Counted from the first letter of the stretch, positions 8,558-16,424 are shown. The stretch is DNA of 38,347 bases from Solirubrobacterales bacterium (GCA_003151895.1 PLYX01000084.1:1-38347); one strand, 5' to 3'. The notes: generated from the sequence alone by a model not told the origin. Translations and numbers: made by a program.

Positions 8558-8667
8558 GATGCCGACCTCTGGATCGCCGCCACCGCGATCCGCTCGCATA
8601 TCCCTCTCGTCGCGCACGACGCGGTCTTTGCCGACTGCCCGGCCGCGAGCTCAGGACGGAGCTCAAT
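8558..8667 (+). pseudogene. PIN-domain (VapC-like) toxin, C-terminal remnant
   Basis: The frame reads DADLWIAATAIRSHIPLVAH then DAVFADCP, the conserved end of VapC PIN ribonucleases, in which the DLWIAA aspartate helps hold Mg. After CP the match continues only in a shifted frame as ELRTELN, so a frameshift lies near 8641-8650. Upstream there is no continuous VapC frame. It is a relic of a second toxin-antitoxin locus beside the abiE-like pair. Confidence 0.6.
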
Positions 8668-8718
8668 ACGCAACACGCCCTTAAGGCCGCGCTGGCGATC
8701 TGCTCTGATCGCATCACC

Positions 8719-8928
8719 ATGAACAGCGATACTGAGCATCAGCCACCTGAGCCCTGGGTGACCAAGCAGCAGCTCGCCGACCACCTTGGCGTCACGCGAC
8801 GCTGGATCGAGACCCAACAACCCCTTGACCTGCCCCACCTGCACACCGGCGGCATGAATCGCTACCGCATATCCGACGTCGAGTCCTGGCTACACGAACA
8901 CTACGGCTCTCCAGCAAGAAACGCCTGA
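8719..8928 (+). CDS. Excisionase/AlpA-like helix-turn-helix protein
   Basis: The 69-residue protein contains a MerR/excisionase-type winged helix: WVTKQQLADHLGVTRRWIET, then HTGGMNRYRISDVESWLHEH. Proteins of this HTH_17 class act as recombination directionality factors or as small regulators in integrated elements. It is the last gene before the tRNA fragment and is followed by a hairpin at 8950-8974, which fits the edge of an integrated element. No intact integrase accompanies it. Confidence 0.8.
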   Translation: MNSDTEHQPPEPWVTKQQLADHLGVTRRWIETQQPLDLPHLHTGGMNRYRISDVESWLHEHYGSPARNA

Positions 8929-8949
8929 TCCCAACCCGCCTATGACGAT

Positions 8950-8974
8950 CCCCTCCGTAAGACACCGGAAGGGG
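8950..8974 (+). terminator. Hairpin after the excisionase-like gene
   Basis: CCCCTCCG and CGGAAGGGG pair around an 8-base loop with one unpaired A, 21 bases after the stop codon. The following bases are CTTCC, so the U tract is poor. Confidence 0.45.
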
Positions 8975-9044
8975 CTTCCAGGTGTTCGCCCTGATGCGCT
9001 TCTATTCGCTTCTCTGCGCGGATGTTCGCGGAATCTGAAGGTTA

Positions 9045-9069
9045 TCGGGGAGATCGGATTTGAACCGAC
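9045..9069 (-). other. tRNA 3'-end fragment (candidate attachment site)
   Basis: On the minus strand the 25 bases are exactly a T-arm plus acceptor end. The T stem is GTCGG/CCGAT around the loop TTCAAAT, followed by CTCCCCG and a discriminator A. No D-arm, anticodon arm or 5' acceptor strand precedes it: the oxidoreductase coding sequence ends 6 bases away. Such 3' tRNA pieces are what integrases leave at the distal end of an element. The intact tRNA copy is not in the window. The same bases can also fold as a weak terminator for the oxidoreductase gene. Confidence 0.6.
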
Positions 9070-9074
9070 ACCCC

Positions 9075-10088
9075 CTACTCCTCCTCGCCCACCTTGAGCA
9101 CAAGCTTACCCACGTTCTCACCGGCGAACAGCTTGACGAGCGCGTCGGGGAAGCGCTCGAAGCCCTCGATCACGTCCTCGCGAGCGACGAGCCTGCCGTC
9201 GGCGATCCAGCCGGCCATCTCGCGCGTGGCCTCCGGGGCGCGGCTCATGTAGTCGACCACCACGAATCCCTCCATACGGGCGCGGTTGACGAGCAGCGAC
9301 ATGTAGTTGGAGGGGCCCTTGACCGCGTCGAGATTGTTGTACTGGGAGATCGCCCCGCAGATCACCACGCGCGCCCCGCGCGCCAGACGGGCGAGCGCCG
9401 CGTCGAGGATGTCGCCGCCGACGTTGTCGAAGTACACGTCCACGCCCGCCGGGCAGTGCTGCTTGAGCGCCGCGCCGACGTCCTCGCTCTTGTAGTCGAT
9501 GGCCGCGTCGAAGCCGAGCTCGTCGACGATCCACTTGCACTTCTCGGGCCCGCCGGCGATGCCCACGACGCGGCAGCCCTTCAATTTCGCGATCTGTCCC
9601 ACCACGCTGCCGACGGCGCCGGCGGCGGCTGAGACGACGACGGTCTCGCCCTCTTTCGGAGCGCCCACCTCGAGCAGGCCGAAGTAGGCGGTTATGCCGG
9701 GCATCCCGAGCGCCCCCAGATAGGTGGGCAGCGGAACAGCCTCCGTGTTGACCTTGGAGACGGCGTTCTCGTCGCACACGGCGTACTCCTGCACCCCGAG
9801 CCAGCCCGATACGTAATCGCCCGCCGCGAGCTTCGTGCTCTTGGACTCCACGACGCGTCCGGCGGTGGCGGCGCGCATCACTTCGCCGAGCGCCACAGGC
9901 GGGACGTAGGAGCGGCCCTCGTTCATCCAACCGCGCATGGCGGGGTCGAGCGAGATGTAGAGGATCTCCACGAGGGACTGCCCCTCCTCGAGCTCCGGTA
10001 CGGGCTCCTCGACGTAGTCGAAGTGCTCGCGACCGACCATCCCCCGCGGGCGGGCGGCGAGACGGAACTGGTGGTTGACGGCGTCCAT
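9075..10088 (-). CDS. NADP-dependent oxidoreductase, CurA/prostaglandin-reductase type MDR
   Basis: The 337-residue medium-chain reductase lacks the zinc ligands of alcohol dehydrogenases. The N-terminal ADH_N_2-type domain contains ILYISLDPAMRGWMNE. The Rossmann domain has AAAGAVGSVVGQIAKLKG around residues 155-172 for the NADP dinucleotide. The motif DVYFDNVGGDILDAAL follows and is typical of alkenal/one oxidoreductases, which reduce the C=C bond of alpha,beta-unsaturated carbonyls. ATG at 10088 has GAGGAG about 9 bases upstream. It is divergent from the acyl-CoA dehydrogenase gene, sharing a 138-base intergenic region. Detoxification of reactive enones or lipid metabolism is the likely role; the substrate is unknown. 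Confidence 0.9.
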   Translation of the reverse strand: MDAVNHQFRLAARPRGMVGREHFDYVEEPVPELEEGQSLVEILYISLDPAMRGWMNEGRSYVPPVALGEVMRAATAGRVVESKSTKLAAGDYVSGWLGVQEYAVCDENAVSKVNTEAVPLPTYLGALGMPGITAYFGLLEVGAPKEGETVVVSAAAGAVGSVVGQIAKLKGCRVVGIAGGPEKCKWIVDELGFDAAIDYKSEDVGAALKQHCPAGVDVYFDNVGGDILDAALARLARGARVVICGAISQYNNLDAVKGPSNYMSLLVNRARMEGFVVVDYMSRAPEATREMAGWIADGRLVAREDVIEGFERFPDALVKLFAGENVGKLVLKVGEEE

Positions 10089-10226
10089 TGCGGCTCTCCT
10101 CGCTTCGGGCTTTACGTGCAGTCAGTGTGTCAGGCCGCCGGAGGATTCGAACGCGGGATGCGGATGGAGCGATAGGCTCGTGCCCCCATTCCCCTCGGGC
10201 CCCCGCCTCAAGCCAGGAGAAGACCC

Positions 10227-11447
10227 ATGGACTTCGAGCATTCACCCCGCACCCGCGAGCTCCTCGAGCGCCTGATCGCCTTTCAGGAGCGCGAGGTGGG
10301 ACCGCGCGAGGAGCCCTACCACCGCGAGCTGCTTTCGCGCGGCGACCCGTGGGTCGTGCTGCCCGCGATCGAGGAGCTGAAGGCGAAGGCAAAGCAGGAG
10401 GGGCTGTGGAACCTGTTCCTCCCCGACGAAGAGCACGGCGCGGGGCTCTCCAACGTCGAGTACGCCCCGCTCGCCGAGCGCATGGGCCGCTCGATGATCA
10501 CGGCCGAGGTGTGCAACTGCAACGCGCCCGACACGGGCAACATGGAGGTGCTGTGGCACTTCGGCTCCGATGAGCAGAAGCAGCGCTGGCTCGCGCCGCT
10601 GCTCGACGGGAGCATCCGCTCGGCGTTCTGCATGACCGAGCCCGAGGTGGCCTCCTCCGACGCCACCAACATGCAGGCCACCGCCGTGCTGGAGGGCGAG
10701 GAGGTGGTGGTGAACGGGCGCAAGTGGTGGAGCACCGGCGTGGGGCACCCCAACTGCGAGGCGATCATCTTCATGGGCCTGACCGACCCCGAAGCCGACC
10801 GCTACCACCAGCACTCGATGGTGCTCGTGCCGATGGACGCCCCCGGCGTGAAGGTCGAGCGGATGCTCGAGACGATGGGCTTCCTCGACGCTCCCGCGGG
10901 ACACGGCGAAGTGTCGTTCGGCGACGTGCGACTGCCCGCCTCGTCGATCATCGGCGGCGCGGGCCAGGCGTTCGCGATCGCCCAGGCGCGACTGGGCCCC
11001 GGGCGCATCCACCACTGCATGCGCCTCATCGGGCTCGCGGAGCTGGCGCTCGAATTGGGTTGCAAGCGCGCGAGCGAGCGCGTGGCGTTCGGCAAGCCGC
11101 TCGCCAACCTCGGCGGCAACCGCGAACGAATCGCCGACGCGCGCATCGCGATCGACCAGGCGCGCCTGCACGTGCTGCACGCGGCATGGCTGCTGGACGA
11201 GAAAGCGCCAGAGGCGATCGGCGCCGTGTCGCAGATCAAGGTGGCGACGCCCAACATGGCCCAGGGGGTGGTGGACATGGCGATGCAGCTCCACGGCGGC
11301 GCGGGCCTCTCCAACGACGTGCCGCTCGCGGGCGCCTGGATCGCGGCGCGCGCGCTGCGCTTGGCCGACGGCCCCGACGAGGTCCACCGCGGCGTGATCG
11401 CGCGCCTGGAGCTGGCGCGCTACGGCAAGGGGAAGTGGTCTTCGTAG
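10227..11447 (+). CDS. Acyl-CoA dehydrogenase (ACAD10/11-like)
   Basis: The 406-residue flavoprotein shows the standard order: an N-terminal helical domain with NLFLPDEEHGAGLSNVEYAP, the central beta domain with AFCMTEPEVASSDATNMQ (FAD contact) and GRKWWSTGVGHPNC, and the C-terminal helical domain with FGKPLANLGGNRERIADARI and MQLHGGAGLSNDVPLA. It removes hydrogen across C2-C3 of acyl-CoA and passes electrons to ETF. The closest recognisable subgroup is ACAD10/11-like enzymes. ATG at 10227 follows CAGGAGAAG. The chain length it acts on cannot be read from sequence. Together with AlkB and the mutase it suggests a lipid- or alkane-using lifestyle. Confidence 0.93.
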   Translation: MDFEHSPRTRELLERLIAFQEREVGPREEPYHRELLSRGDPWVVLPAIEELKAKAKQEGLWNLFLPDEEHGAGLSNVEYAPLAERMGRSMITAEVCNCNAPDTGNMEVLWHFGSDEQKQRWLAPLLDGSIRSAFCMTEPEVASSDATNMQATAVLEGEEVVVNGRKWWSTGVGHPNCEAIIFMGLTDPEADRYHQHSMVLVPMDAPGVKVERMLETMGFLDAPAGHGEVSFGDVRLPASSIIGGAGQAFAIAQARLGPGRIHHCMRLIGLAELALELGCKRASERVAFGKPLANLGGNRERIADARIAIDQARLHVLHAAWLLDEKAPEAIGAVSQIKVATPNMAQGVVDMAMQLHGGAGLSNDVPLAGAWIAARALRLADGPDEVHRGVIARLELARYGKGKWSS

Positions 11448-11537
11448 AGGACGCAAAGGCTGACGCGGGCATGAGTGGAAGATCACCTCTACCGGGTGAT
11501 GCGCGCGCACGGCGGTAATCGTAGACTTGACGCGGCT

Positions 11538-12416
11538 ATGGACGAGCACGACGACGAGGACACCTTCGCGTCGCGCCCGGACAGGCCCGCCGAACCGGCC
11601 CGGCCAAGGACGGCCGAGCCCGGCGAGCGGAGCCCGGGGAGGGGGACCTGGCGCGACGCGCTGCTCACGCTCGAGAGCCCCGAACGGACCGACATGGACG
11701 ACCCGAGCCTGGAGTGGCGGCGGCTGTTCTCCGAGATGCTCGGCACGTTCCTGCTCGTCATGGCCGGGGCCGGCGGGGGTGTCGTGGGCGCGGTCAGCCA
11801 CGGCCAGATCAGCCGCACCGCCGCCGTGACCGCCCCCGGGCTGACCGTGATGGCGGTGATCCTGTTCATGGGAGCGATCTCGGGTGCCCACCTGAACCCG
11901 GTCGTGACCGTCGCGTTCGGGCTGCGTGGCGACTTCCCATGGAAGCGGGCGTTCGGGTACATCGTTGTGCAGCTCGTCGGCGCGACGCTCGCGTGCGTGC
12001 TGCTGTGGGGCGTGTTCGGGATGGTGGGCAACCTGGGCGCCACCACGCCCGGCCCCGGCATCCACGACTGGCAGGCGATGATCGTGGAGCTCGTGCTCAC
12101 CGCCGGGCTCGTGAGCACGATCCTCGGGACGGCCTCCAGCGCGCAGAACGTGGGCGCGCTGTCGGCGCTCGGGGTGGGCGGCTACATCGTGCTCGCCGGC
12201 CTGTGGTCGAGCCCGATCAGCGGCGCCTCGATGAACCCGGCGCGCTCGTTCGGGCCGGACCTTGTGCTGGGCGACTTCACGAGCTATTGGGTCTACATAG
12301 CCGGCCCGCTCGCGGGCGCGATACTCGCGGTGGGGATCGCCTACGCCCTGCGCGGCCCGGGAGGGGACCCCGGCGGCAAGGCCGCCGGCAGCGGGCGGCT
12401 GACCTCCCCGCCATGA
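11538..12416 (+). CDS. Aquaporin/MIP family channel with NPV first box
   Basis: Six hydrophobic helices and two half-helix loops are visible. The first loop reads GAHLNPVVT, so the canonical NPA is NPV; the second reads ASMNPARSFGPD, a normal NPA. The family passes water or small neutral solutes such as glycerol; the changed first box may alter selectivity. Before helix 1 (EMLGTFLLVMAGAGGGVVGA) lies a polar, acidic and Pro/Arg-rich extension of about 60 residues. ATG at 11538 is chosen because TAGACT (11522-11527) lies 10 bases upstream. GTG 11475 and ATG 11694 are in frame; the last gives a family-typical length and is a serious alternative. It is convergent with the VOC dioxygenase gene. 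Confidence 0.88.
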   Translation: MDEHDDEDTFASRPDRPAEPARPRTAEPGERSPGRGTWRDALLTLESPERTDMDDPSLEWRRLFSEMLGTFLLVMAGAGGGVVGAVSHGQISRTAAVTAPGLTVMAVILFMGAISGAHLNPVVTVAFGLRGDFPWKRAFGYIVVQLVGATLACVLLWGVFGMVGNLGATTPGPGIHDWQAMIVELVLTAGLVSTILGTASSAQNVGALSALGVGGYIVLAGLWSSPISGASMNPARSFGPDLVLGDFTSYWVYIAGPLAGAILAVGIAYALRGPGGDPGGKAAGSGRLTSPP

Positions 12417-12471
12417 CGCCGACGCGGGAGGCCCCCGGGCATCCGCGCGCGGGGCTCGCCGTCTCGGTGCT

Positions 12472-13380
12472 CTACCTCGAGACAGCCAGCGCGAGCTGGT
12501 TGCCGAAGGGGTCGCGGACCAGCAGATCTTCGTCGATCGCCTGCGCCTCGTGACCCTCGGCCGCGATCCGAGCCGCCACCCGGTCGCGCTCTGCGGCGCT
12601 CGGCAGCACGATCGTCGCGTGCCTGAGCGTGGCCGAGCCTTGGGGCGGCGGTGAGGCGCCGGCGCTCTCCCAGGTGTTGGCGCCGAGATGGTGGTGGTAG
12701 CCACCGGCGCTGAGGAAGGCCGCGCGCGAGCCGAGCGCGGCCATCAGCGCAAAGCCGAGCACGTCACGGTAGAAGACGATCGTCCCTGGGATGTCGGCGA
12801 CGCACAGGTGGACGTGCCCCATCACCGTCCCGGCGGGAAGGCCGTCGAATGGCTCGCTCGCCGGATCGGCCAGCTCCCCGAGCAGGCTCGCGGTGTCGAG
12901 CGGCAGCGTCGTCATCCGATCGGCGACTCTCCCCTCCCACACATGGCGCGGACGGTCCCAGTAGATCTCGATGCCGTGCTCGTCGGGGTCGCTGAGGTAG
13001 ATGGCCTCGCTGACGAAGTGGTCGGACATCCCGACGAGCACGACTCGCTCGCGAGCGGCATGGGCAAGCCAGCGCGCAAGGTCGGCGCGACCGGGCAGCA
13101 GCAAGGCGAAGTGGTAGAGGCCACAGTAACCGTGCGCGGGTCGCGCGCCCATCTGCTCGACGAGCACGAGCAGATCCTCGCCGCCGACTCCAAGCACCGC
13201 GCTGCCGTCTGCCCATTCGCGCACGCGCAGGCCGACGGCGCGCTCGTAGTAGTCGATCGAGCGTGAGAGATCGGCGACCGTCAAGTGGACCGCACCCATT
13301 CGCGTTGTGGCCGGCATCTGGGCAACGGCGGGCGCGCCGGCCGCCTCGGCCTGCTCGGGATCGCGCGGCGCTGTGCTCAT
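12472..13380 (-). CDS. VOC family ring-cleavage dioxygenase (CatE-like), two modules
   Basis: The 302-residue protein contains two vicinal-oxygen-chelate modules. The first (about residues 27-150) starts MGAVHLTVADLSRSIDYYER and has GLYHFALLLP and SDPDEHGIEIYWDRP. The second (about 178-300) starts MGHVHLCVADIPGTIVFYRD and has GGYHHHLGANTWES and ends VRDPFGNQLALAVS. Histidines and the glutamate of GIEIYWD are candidate metal ligands. Relatives such as Bacillus CatE are extradiol catechol 2,3-dioxygenases, but many paralogues act on other substrates. The start ATG at 13380 removes an Arg-rich shadow extension. No catechol pathway genes are nearby, so the substrate is unresolved. Confidence 0.88.
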   Translation of the reverse strand: MSTAPRDPEQAEAAGAPAVAQMPATTRMGAVHLTVADLSRSIDYYERAVGLRVREWADGSAVLGVGGEDLLVLVEQMGARPAHGYCGLYHFALLLPGRADLARWLAHAARERVVLVGMSDHFVSEAIYLSDPDEHGIEIYWDRPRHVWEGRVADRMTTLPLDTASLLGELADPASEPFDGLPAGTVMGHVHLCVADIPGTIVFYRDVLGFALMAALGSRAAFLSAGGYHHHLGANTWESAGASPPPQGSATLRHATIVLPSAAERDRVAARIAAEGHEAQAIDEDLLVRDPFGNQLALAVSR

Positions 13381-13463
13381 GGCTCCACAATAGGCACAAG
13401 AGCGCTCCTGACGTGCCCGAGTCAAGCGGCCGCGAGGACGCAGGGCGCTCGCCGAGGAGCGCG

Positions 13464-13775
13464 CTACGCGCTGAGCATGCGCGCGTCGGCCTGCGTCCAC
13501 GCGGCCGCCGCCACCACCGCTGAGACGAGTAGCACCGCCGGCCACGCGCCGATCGCGAGCGCCAGCAGGTGGGACGCGACGAAGGCGCCAAGGCCAACGC
13601 ATGCCAGGATCGCCGCGGTTTGCGCGCCATGGCGACGCCTCCACGCCTGGACGCACCAGAGGCCGCCGAGCGCCAGCACCACGCTGCCGAGCGGGCGCGA
13701 GCCCGTGCTCACCGCTACGGCGTAGGCGAGAATCAGGGACGCGGCGGCAACCGGGGCTGTCGGCAGGCGAGCCAC
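13464..13775 (-). CDS. Small hydrophobic membrane protein, unknown
   Basis: The 103-residue product is almost entirely hydrophobic, with four candidate helices: APVAAASLILAYAVAVS, GSVVLALGGLWCVQAW, AAILACVGLGAFVASHLLAL and WPAVLLVSAVVAAAAW. Short Arg-rich loops lie between them. GTG at 13775 is preferred because TAGGCT lies exactly 7 bases upstream, the leaderless geometry seen at other genes in this window. The longer frame back to 13835 adds a Cys/Ser-rich stretch unlike a signal sequence. It precedes the VOC gene on the same strand with 83 bases between. No function is recognised. Confidence 0.6.
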   Translation of the reverse strand: MARLPTAPVAAASLILAYAVAVSTGSRPLGSVVLALGGLWCVQAWRRRHGAQTAAILACVGLGAFVASHLLALAIGAWPAVLLVSAVVAAAAWTQADARMLSA

Positions 13776-13782
13776 TAAGGTC

Positions 13783-13788
13783 AGCCTA
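13783..13788 (-). promoter_or_regulatory. -10 box TAGGCT for the small membrane protein
   Basis: On the minus strand TAGGCT is followed by 7 bases and then GTG. No clear -35 hexamer is seen at 16-18 bases upstream. The spacing predicts a leaderless transcript. Confidence 0.4.
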
Positions 13789-13907
13789 ACGGGACTCGAC
13801 AAGCAAGAGCTGGCGCATTGGCAGCATGAGGGCAAGCTAGGACGCCCACATCAAGCGCGATGCACCGCGGCCATAGATTGGATCCTGCCTCTCGCGGAGG
13901 TATCCTG

Positions 13908-14132
13908 GTGGAAGCTTCCATGGACACCAGGGCACAGATAGCCGCAGACGCCATCGGTTCGGTGAGAGCCGAGGGCCTTGAGCCGGGTAGGACCGTAGTC
14001 CAGGTCCTTGACCGCTGGATCGGCGGGGCGATTGAGACCGAGCAGCTAGGAGAGGCCGCACAGCGCCTCGCGACCGGGCAGTCGGTGGCCCATCTTCTCA
14101 GCCACCTCAAGCCGGTCTCACCACACCCCTGA
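13908..14132 (+). CDS. VbhA-like antitoxin (orphan)
   Basis: The 74-residue protein reads MDTRAQIAADAIGSVRAEGL from its fifth codon on, with S-V-R-A-E-G matching the (S/T)xxxE(G/N) inhibitory motif of Fic-blocking VbhA antitoxins. In those, the glutamate obstructs the ATP site of the Fic AMP-transferase. The second half, VLDRWIGGAIETEQLGEAAQ, resembles the short helical antitoxin domain that often follows. GTG at 13908 has GGAGG 7 bases upstream. No Fic toxin gene is within the window, so it is either an orphan, partnered elsewhere, or only a look-alike. The motif is short, which limits confidence in the family, though not in the gene. Confidence 0.65.
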   Translation: MEASMDTRAQIAADAIGSVRAEGLEPGRTVVQVLDRWIGGAIETEQLGEAAQRLATGQSVAHLLSHLKPVSPHP

Positions 14133-14264
14133 TCCGCGGGACCTTTACGCCACGCCGAGAGCTGAACGCTACTGCTGTGGAAACAGGGGATCTCCTACTG
14201 GAAGGTGGGGCTCGGGTACGCGCCGGCGGCGCCGTCGCGGGCGTGGGCGTGCCAAGATGCCGCG

Positions 14265-15026
14265 ATGGAGCTCGAGTCGGTAGCCGCTTCCGTCGCGGGC
14301 ATCCCGTTCATGACCCCCGACCTCGGGCGCCGGGTGTACGAGCACATTCGCTCGACGCGCCCTGAGCAGGCGCTCGAGCTCGGCACGGCGCACGGCGTCT
14401 CCGCCGCCTATATCGCCGCCGCGCTGGAGGCCAACGGCAGTGGCCATCTCATTACGGTCGACCACGGCGGCGCCGCCTACGCGCCCTCTCCCGAGGAGGT
14501 TCTCGCCGGCGCCGGTCTCGCCCATCGCGTGACCGTCGTGCGCGAACACAGCTCCTACAACTGGTTTCTCAAGCAGCAGATCGAGGCAGCGAGCGACGCT
14601 GCCGGCAACTGCAGCCCCATGTATGACTTCTGCTACCTCGACGGCTCGAAGAACTGGAACATCGACGGGCTCGCGGTCGTGCTGGTCGAGAAGCTGCTGC
14701 GTTCCGGCGGCTGGCTGCTGATGGATGACATCGAGTGGACCTACGAGGACAACCCATGGATCGTGCCCGACGGCGACGGACGCCCGCTCGGACCGCTGTC
14801 TGACAGCGAGCGCACGCAGCCGCATCTGCGCGCGGTGTTCGAGTTGATCGTCAAGCAGCACCCGTCCTTCACCCGCTTCATCCGCGAAGACGAGTGGTAC
14901 GGGTGGGCGCAAAAGCGCACAGATGGCGCGCGGCGCTATGAGCTTGCAACCAGCCGCCCTCTGGGGACGTTGCTGGCCGCGGAGCTCCGCCGCCGCGTCC
15001 GGCGATCGCGGAGGAAGGGCTCGTGA
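14265..15026 (+). CDS. Class I SAM-dependent methyltransferase
   Basis: The 253-residue protein has the SAM-binding motif I ALELGTAHGVSAAYIAAALE (about residues 37-56), motif II LITVDHGG, the acidic post-II YDFCYLDGSKNWN, and GGWLLMDDIEWTYED. These are typical of Methyltransf_24-type enzymes acting on small molecules, glycans or lipids. ATG at 14265 removes an upstream Gly/Ala-rich stretch without conserved sequence. The acidic pairs (LDG, MDDIEW) may hold a metal as in catechol O-methyltransferase-like enzymes; that is inference. Its stop overlaps the GTG start of the downstream lipoprotein (GTGA), so the two are translationally coupled. Confidence 0.87.
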   Translation: MELESVAASVAGIPFMTPDLGRRVYEHIRSTRPEQALELGTAHGVSAAYIAAALEANGSGHLITVDHGGAAYAPSPEEVLAGAGLAHRVTVVREHSSYNWFLKQQIEAASDAAGNCSPMYDFCYLDGSKNWNIDGLAVVLVEKLLRSGGWLLMDDIEWTYEDNPWIVPDGDGRPLGPLSDSERTQPHLRAVFELIVKQHPSFTRFIREDEWYGWAQKRTDGARRYELATSRPLGTLLAAELRRRVRRSRRKGS

Positions 15027-16330
15027 GCCTCCTCAACACCGTCCGACTGCAGCCACCTCGGCTCCGCCCGGTTCGCATCGCGGGCGCGGCGCTCGCACTC
15101 GCGGCGCTGCCAACGCTGGCGTTGATGGGTTGCGGCTCGAAGACTCGTGCGGATGACTCCTCGGCCGGCACAGCCGCGACGGTCCAATCGGCCTCCCCAC
15201 AATGCGCGAGCGCGGTGGCGCTGGCGTTTGGGCAGGTCGCCGAACACATCTACAAGGAGTTCGCGGGCGGCCGTGTCGTGGGGCCCGCGGTACGACGCCT
15301 GCAGAGCTCTCCGGCGCTGATCGCGGCGGTGCAGAGCGGCGATCCCGCCGCCGCCAGGGCGGCTCTGCGCCCGCTTATCCACGGTCAGCTCGCGCGCGTG
15401 CGCGTGACAGCCGGTGGACGAACGCTCGCGGAATACGGCAGCGCGGAGGCGGTCGCGCCCGTCACCGCCCCGCTCCGGAACGCGGCGGGGAACACGATCG
15501 GCACACTCGTTGCTTCCGAGCAGGGCGCGCGCGGGTACGTCGACACGGTGGGCAGCTTCGTGGAGGCGTACGTGCTCGTGCGCGCCGGCTCGCAGCAGCT
15601 CGGCGGCACCACACGGCAGGCACCGAATACCCTCCCCAACAGCGGCGAAGTGTCTTTCGGGGGCAGGCGCTACTCGGTGTACTCGTTCACCGGCTCGCGC
15701 TTTCCCACCGGGTCGCTGCGCGTGTACGTGCTCGCGCCCGACCCATCCGCCTCCGCTTGTGGCCATACGAACGCAGAAACCGTGGCCAACACGATCGGGG
15801 GGGCTGCCGTGAATATCTACCGCGACGAGCAGTCGGGCGCGAGGGCGAGGGCCGTGGTGGGTGACTTCGAACGCTCGCGCTCCTTTCAGCAAGCGGTTGC
15901 CACCGGCGACACGCCCGCCACCGAAGCGGCGATCGTGGCGTTCTTCAGAACTCGGCTGCACGTGGTGCGGGTGCGGGCGACGCTCGGGGGGCGGCTCGTG
16001 GCGGACGTTGGCGGCCCGCACGTGCTTGCGCCCACCGGCGGGAGGGTGCGCGACGCTCGAGGCCGTGTCGTCGGCCACTTCCTGCTCTCGGTGCAGGACG
16101 ACCTCGGCTACCTGATCCTCTCCCACCGCTTCACCGGCGCGCAGGTGCTCCTGCGCCAGGGCACACGGCAGATCATGGGCAACCTCACCCCCGGTCCCGC
16201 GTCGGTCCCGGATCGCGGCGAAGTGGTCTACCGCGGCGTGCACTACCAGGCCTATTCGTTCATGGCGCAGGCGTTCCCGTCAGGGCCGTTGCGCATCTCC
16301 CTGCTCATACCCCCAATCCCCGGGAGCTGA
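15023..16330 (+). CDS. Lipoprotein with two tandem Cache-like sensor modules
   Basis: The 435-residue protein has a signal peptide with lipobox LALMGC (Cys about residue 37), so it should be anchored on the outer face of the membrane. The mature part is an internal duplication of about 190 residues. Repeat 1 begins CASAVALAFGQVAEHIYKEF and repeat 2 begins CGHTNAETVANTIGGAAVNI. Both then carry a run of helix, RVRVT or RVRATLGGRLVADVG, a PVxAPLRNAAG-like strand, a YVLVRAG or QVLLRQG segment, a GEVxxxGxxYxxYSF motif and a final strand. The layout resembles extracellular PDC/Cache sensors of histidine kinases or diguanylate cyclases, but no output domain is attached. It is coupled to the methyltransferase gene by a GTGA overlap. 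A ligand-binding role is inferred. Confidence 0.72.
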   Translation: MSLLNTVRLQPPRLRPVRIAGAALALAALPTLALMGCGSKTRADDSSAGTAATVQSASPQCASAVALAFGQVAEHIYKEFAGGRVVGPAVRRLQSSPALIAAVQSGDPAAARAALRPLIHGQLARVRVTAGGRTLAEYGSAEAVAPVTAPLRNAAGNTIGTLVASEQGARGYVDTVGSFVEAYVLVRAGSQQLGGTTRQAPNTLPNSGEVSFGGRRYSVYSFTGSRFPTGSLRVYVLAPDPSASACGHTNAETVANTIGGAAVNIYRDEQSGARARAVVGDFERSRSFQQAVATGDTPATEAAIVAFFRTRLHVVRVRATLGGRLVADVGGPHVLAPTGGRVRDARGRVVGHFLLSVQDDLGYLILSHRFTGAQVLLRQGTRQIMGNLTPGPASVPDRGEVVYRGVHYQAYSFMAQAFPSGPLRISLLIPPIPGS

Positions 16331-16363
16331 TCAGGGGCCGGCGGGGACCCGCGAAAACGACCA

Positions 16364-16380
16364 GCCGCCCTCTGGGCGGC
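16364..16380. terminator. Hairpin between convergent genes
   Basis: GCCGCCC, loop TCT, GGGCGGC is a perfect 7-bp stem between the stops of the lipoprotein (+) and PilB (-). A CCTCCCCC stretch rather than a T run follows on the + strand; on the minus strand TCGTTTTCG comes 6 bases later. Confidence 0.5.
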
Positions 16381-16424
16381 CCTCCCCCAAAACGAGATGC
16401 CCCCTCAAACGCGAAGCGGCGGCC

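Noticed and set aside
10140-10165. GATTCGAAC at 10145, which looks like a tRNA T-loop on the minus strand.
   Set aside because: The flanking bases do not pair as a T stem, and no acceptor or anticodon arm is present.
9118-12704. Very long minus-strand open frames opposite the oxidoreductase, acyl-CoA dehydrogenase and aquaporin genes (about 420 and 820 codons).
   Set aside because: They are antisense shadows caused by GC-rich third positions. Composition is Arg/Ala/Gly/His-rich, there are no domains, and well-recognised genes lie on the other strand or in another frame.
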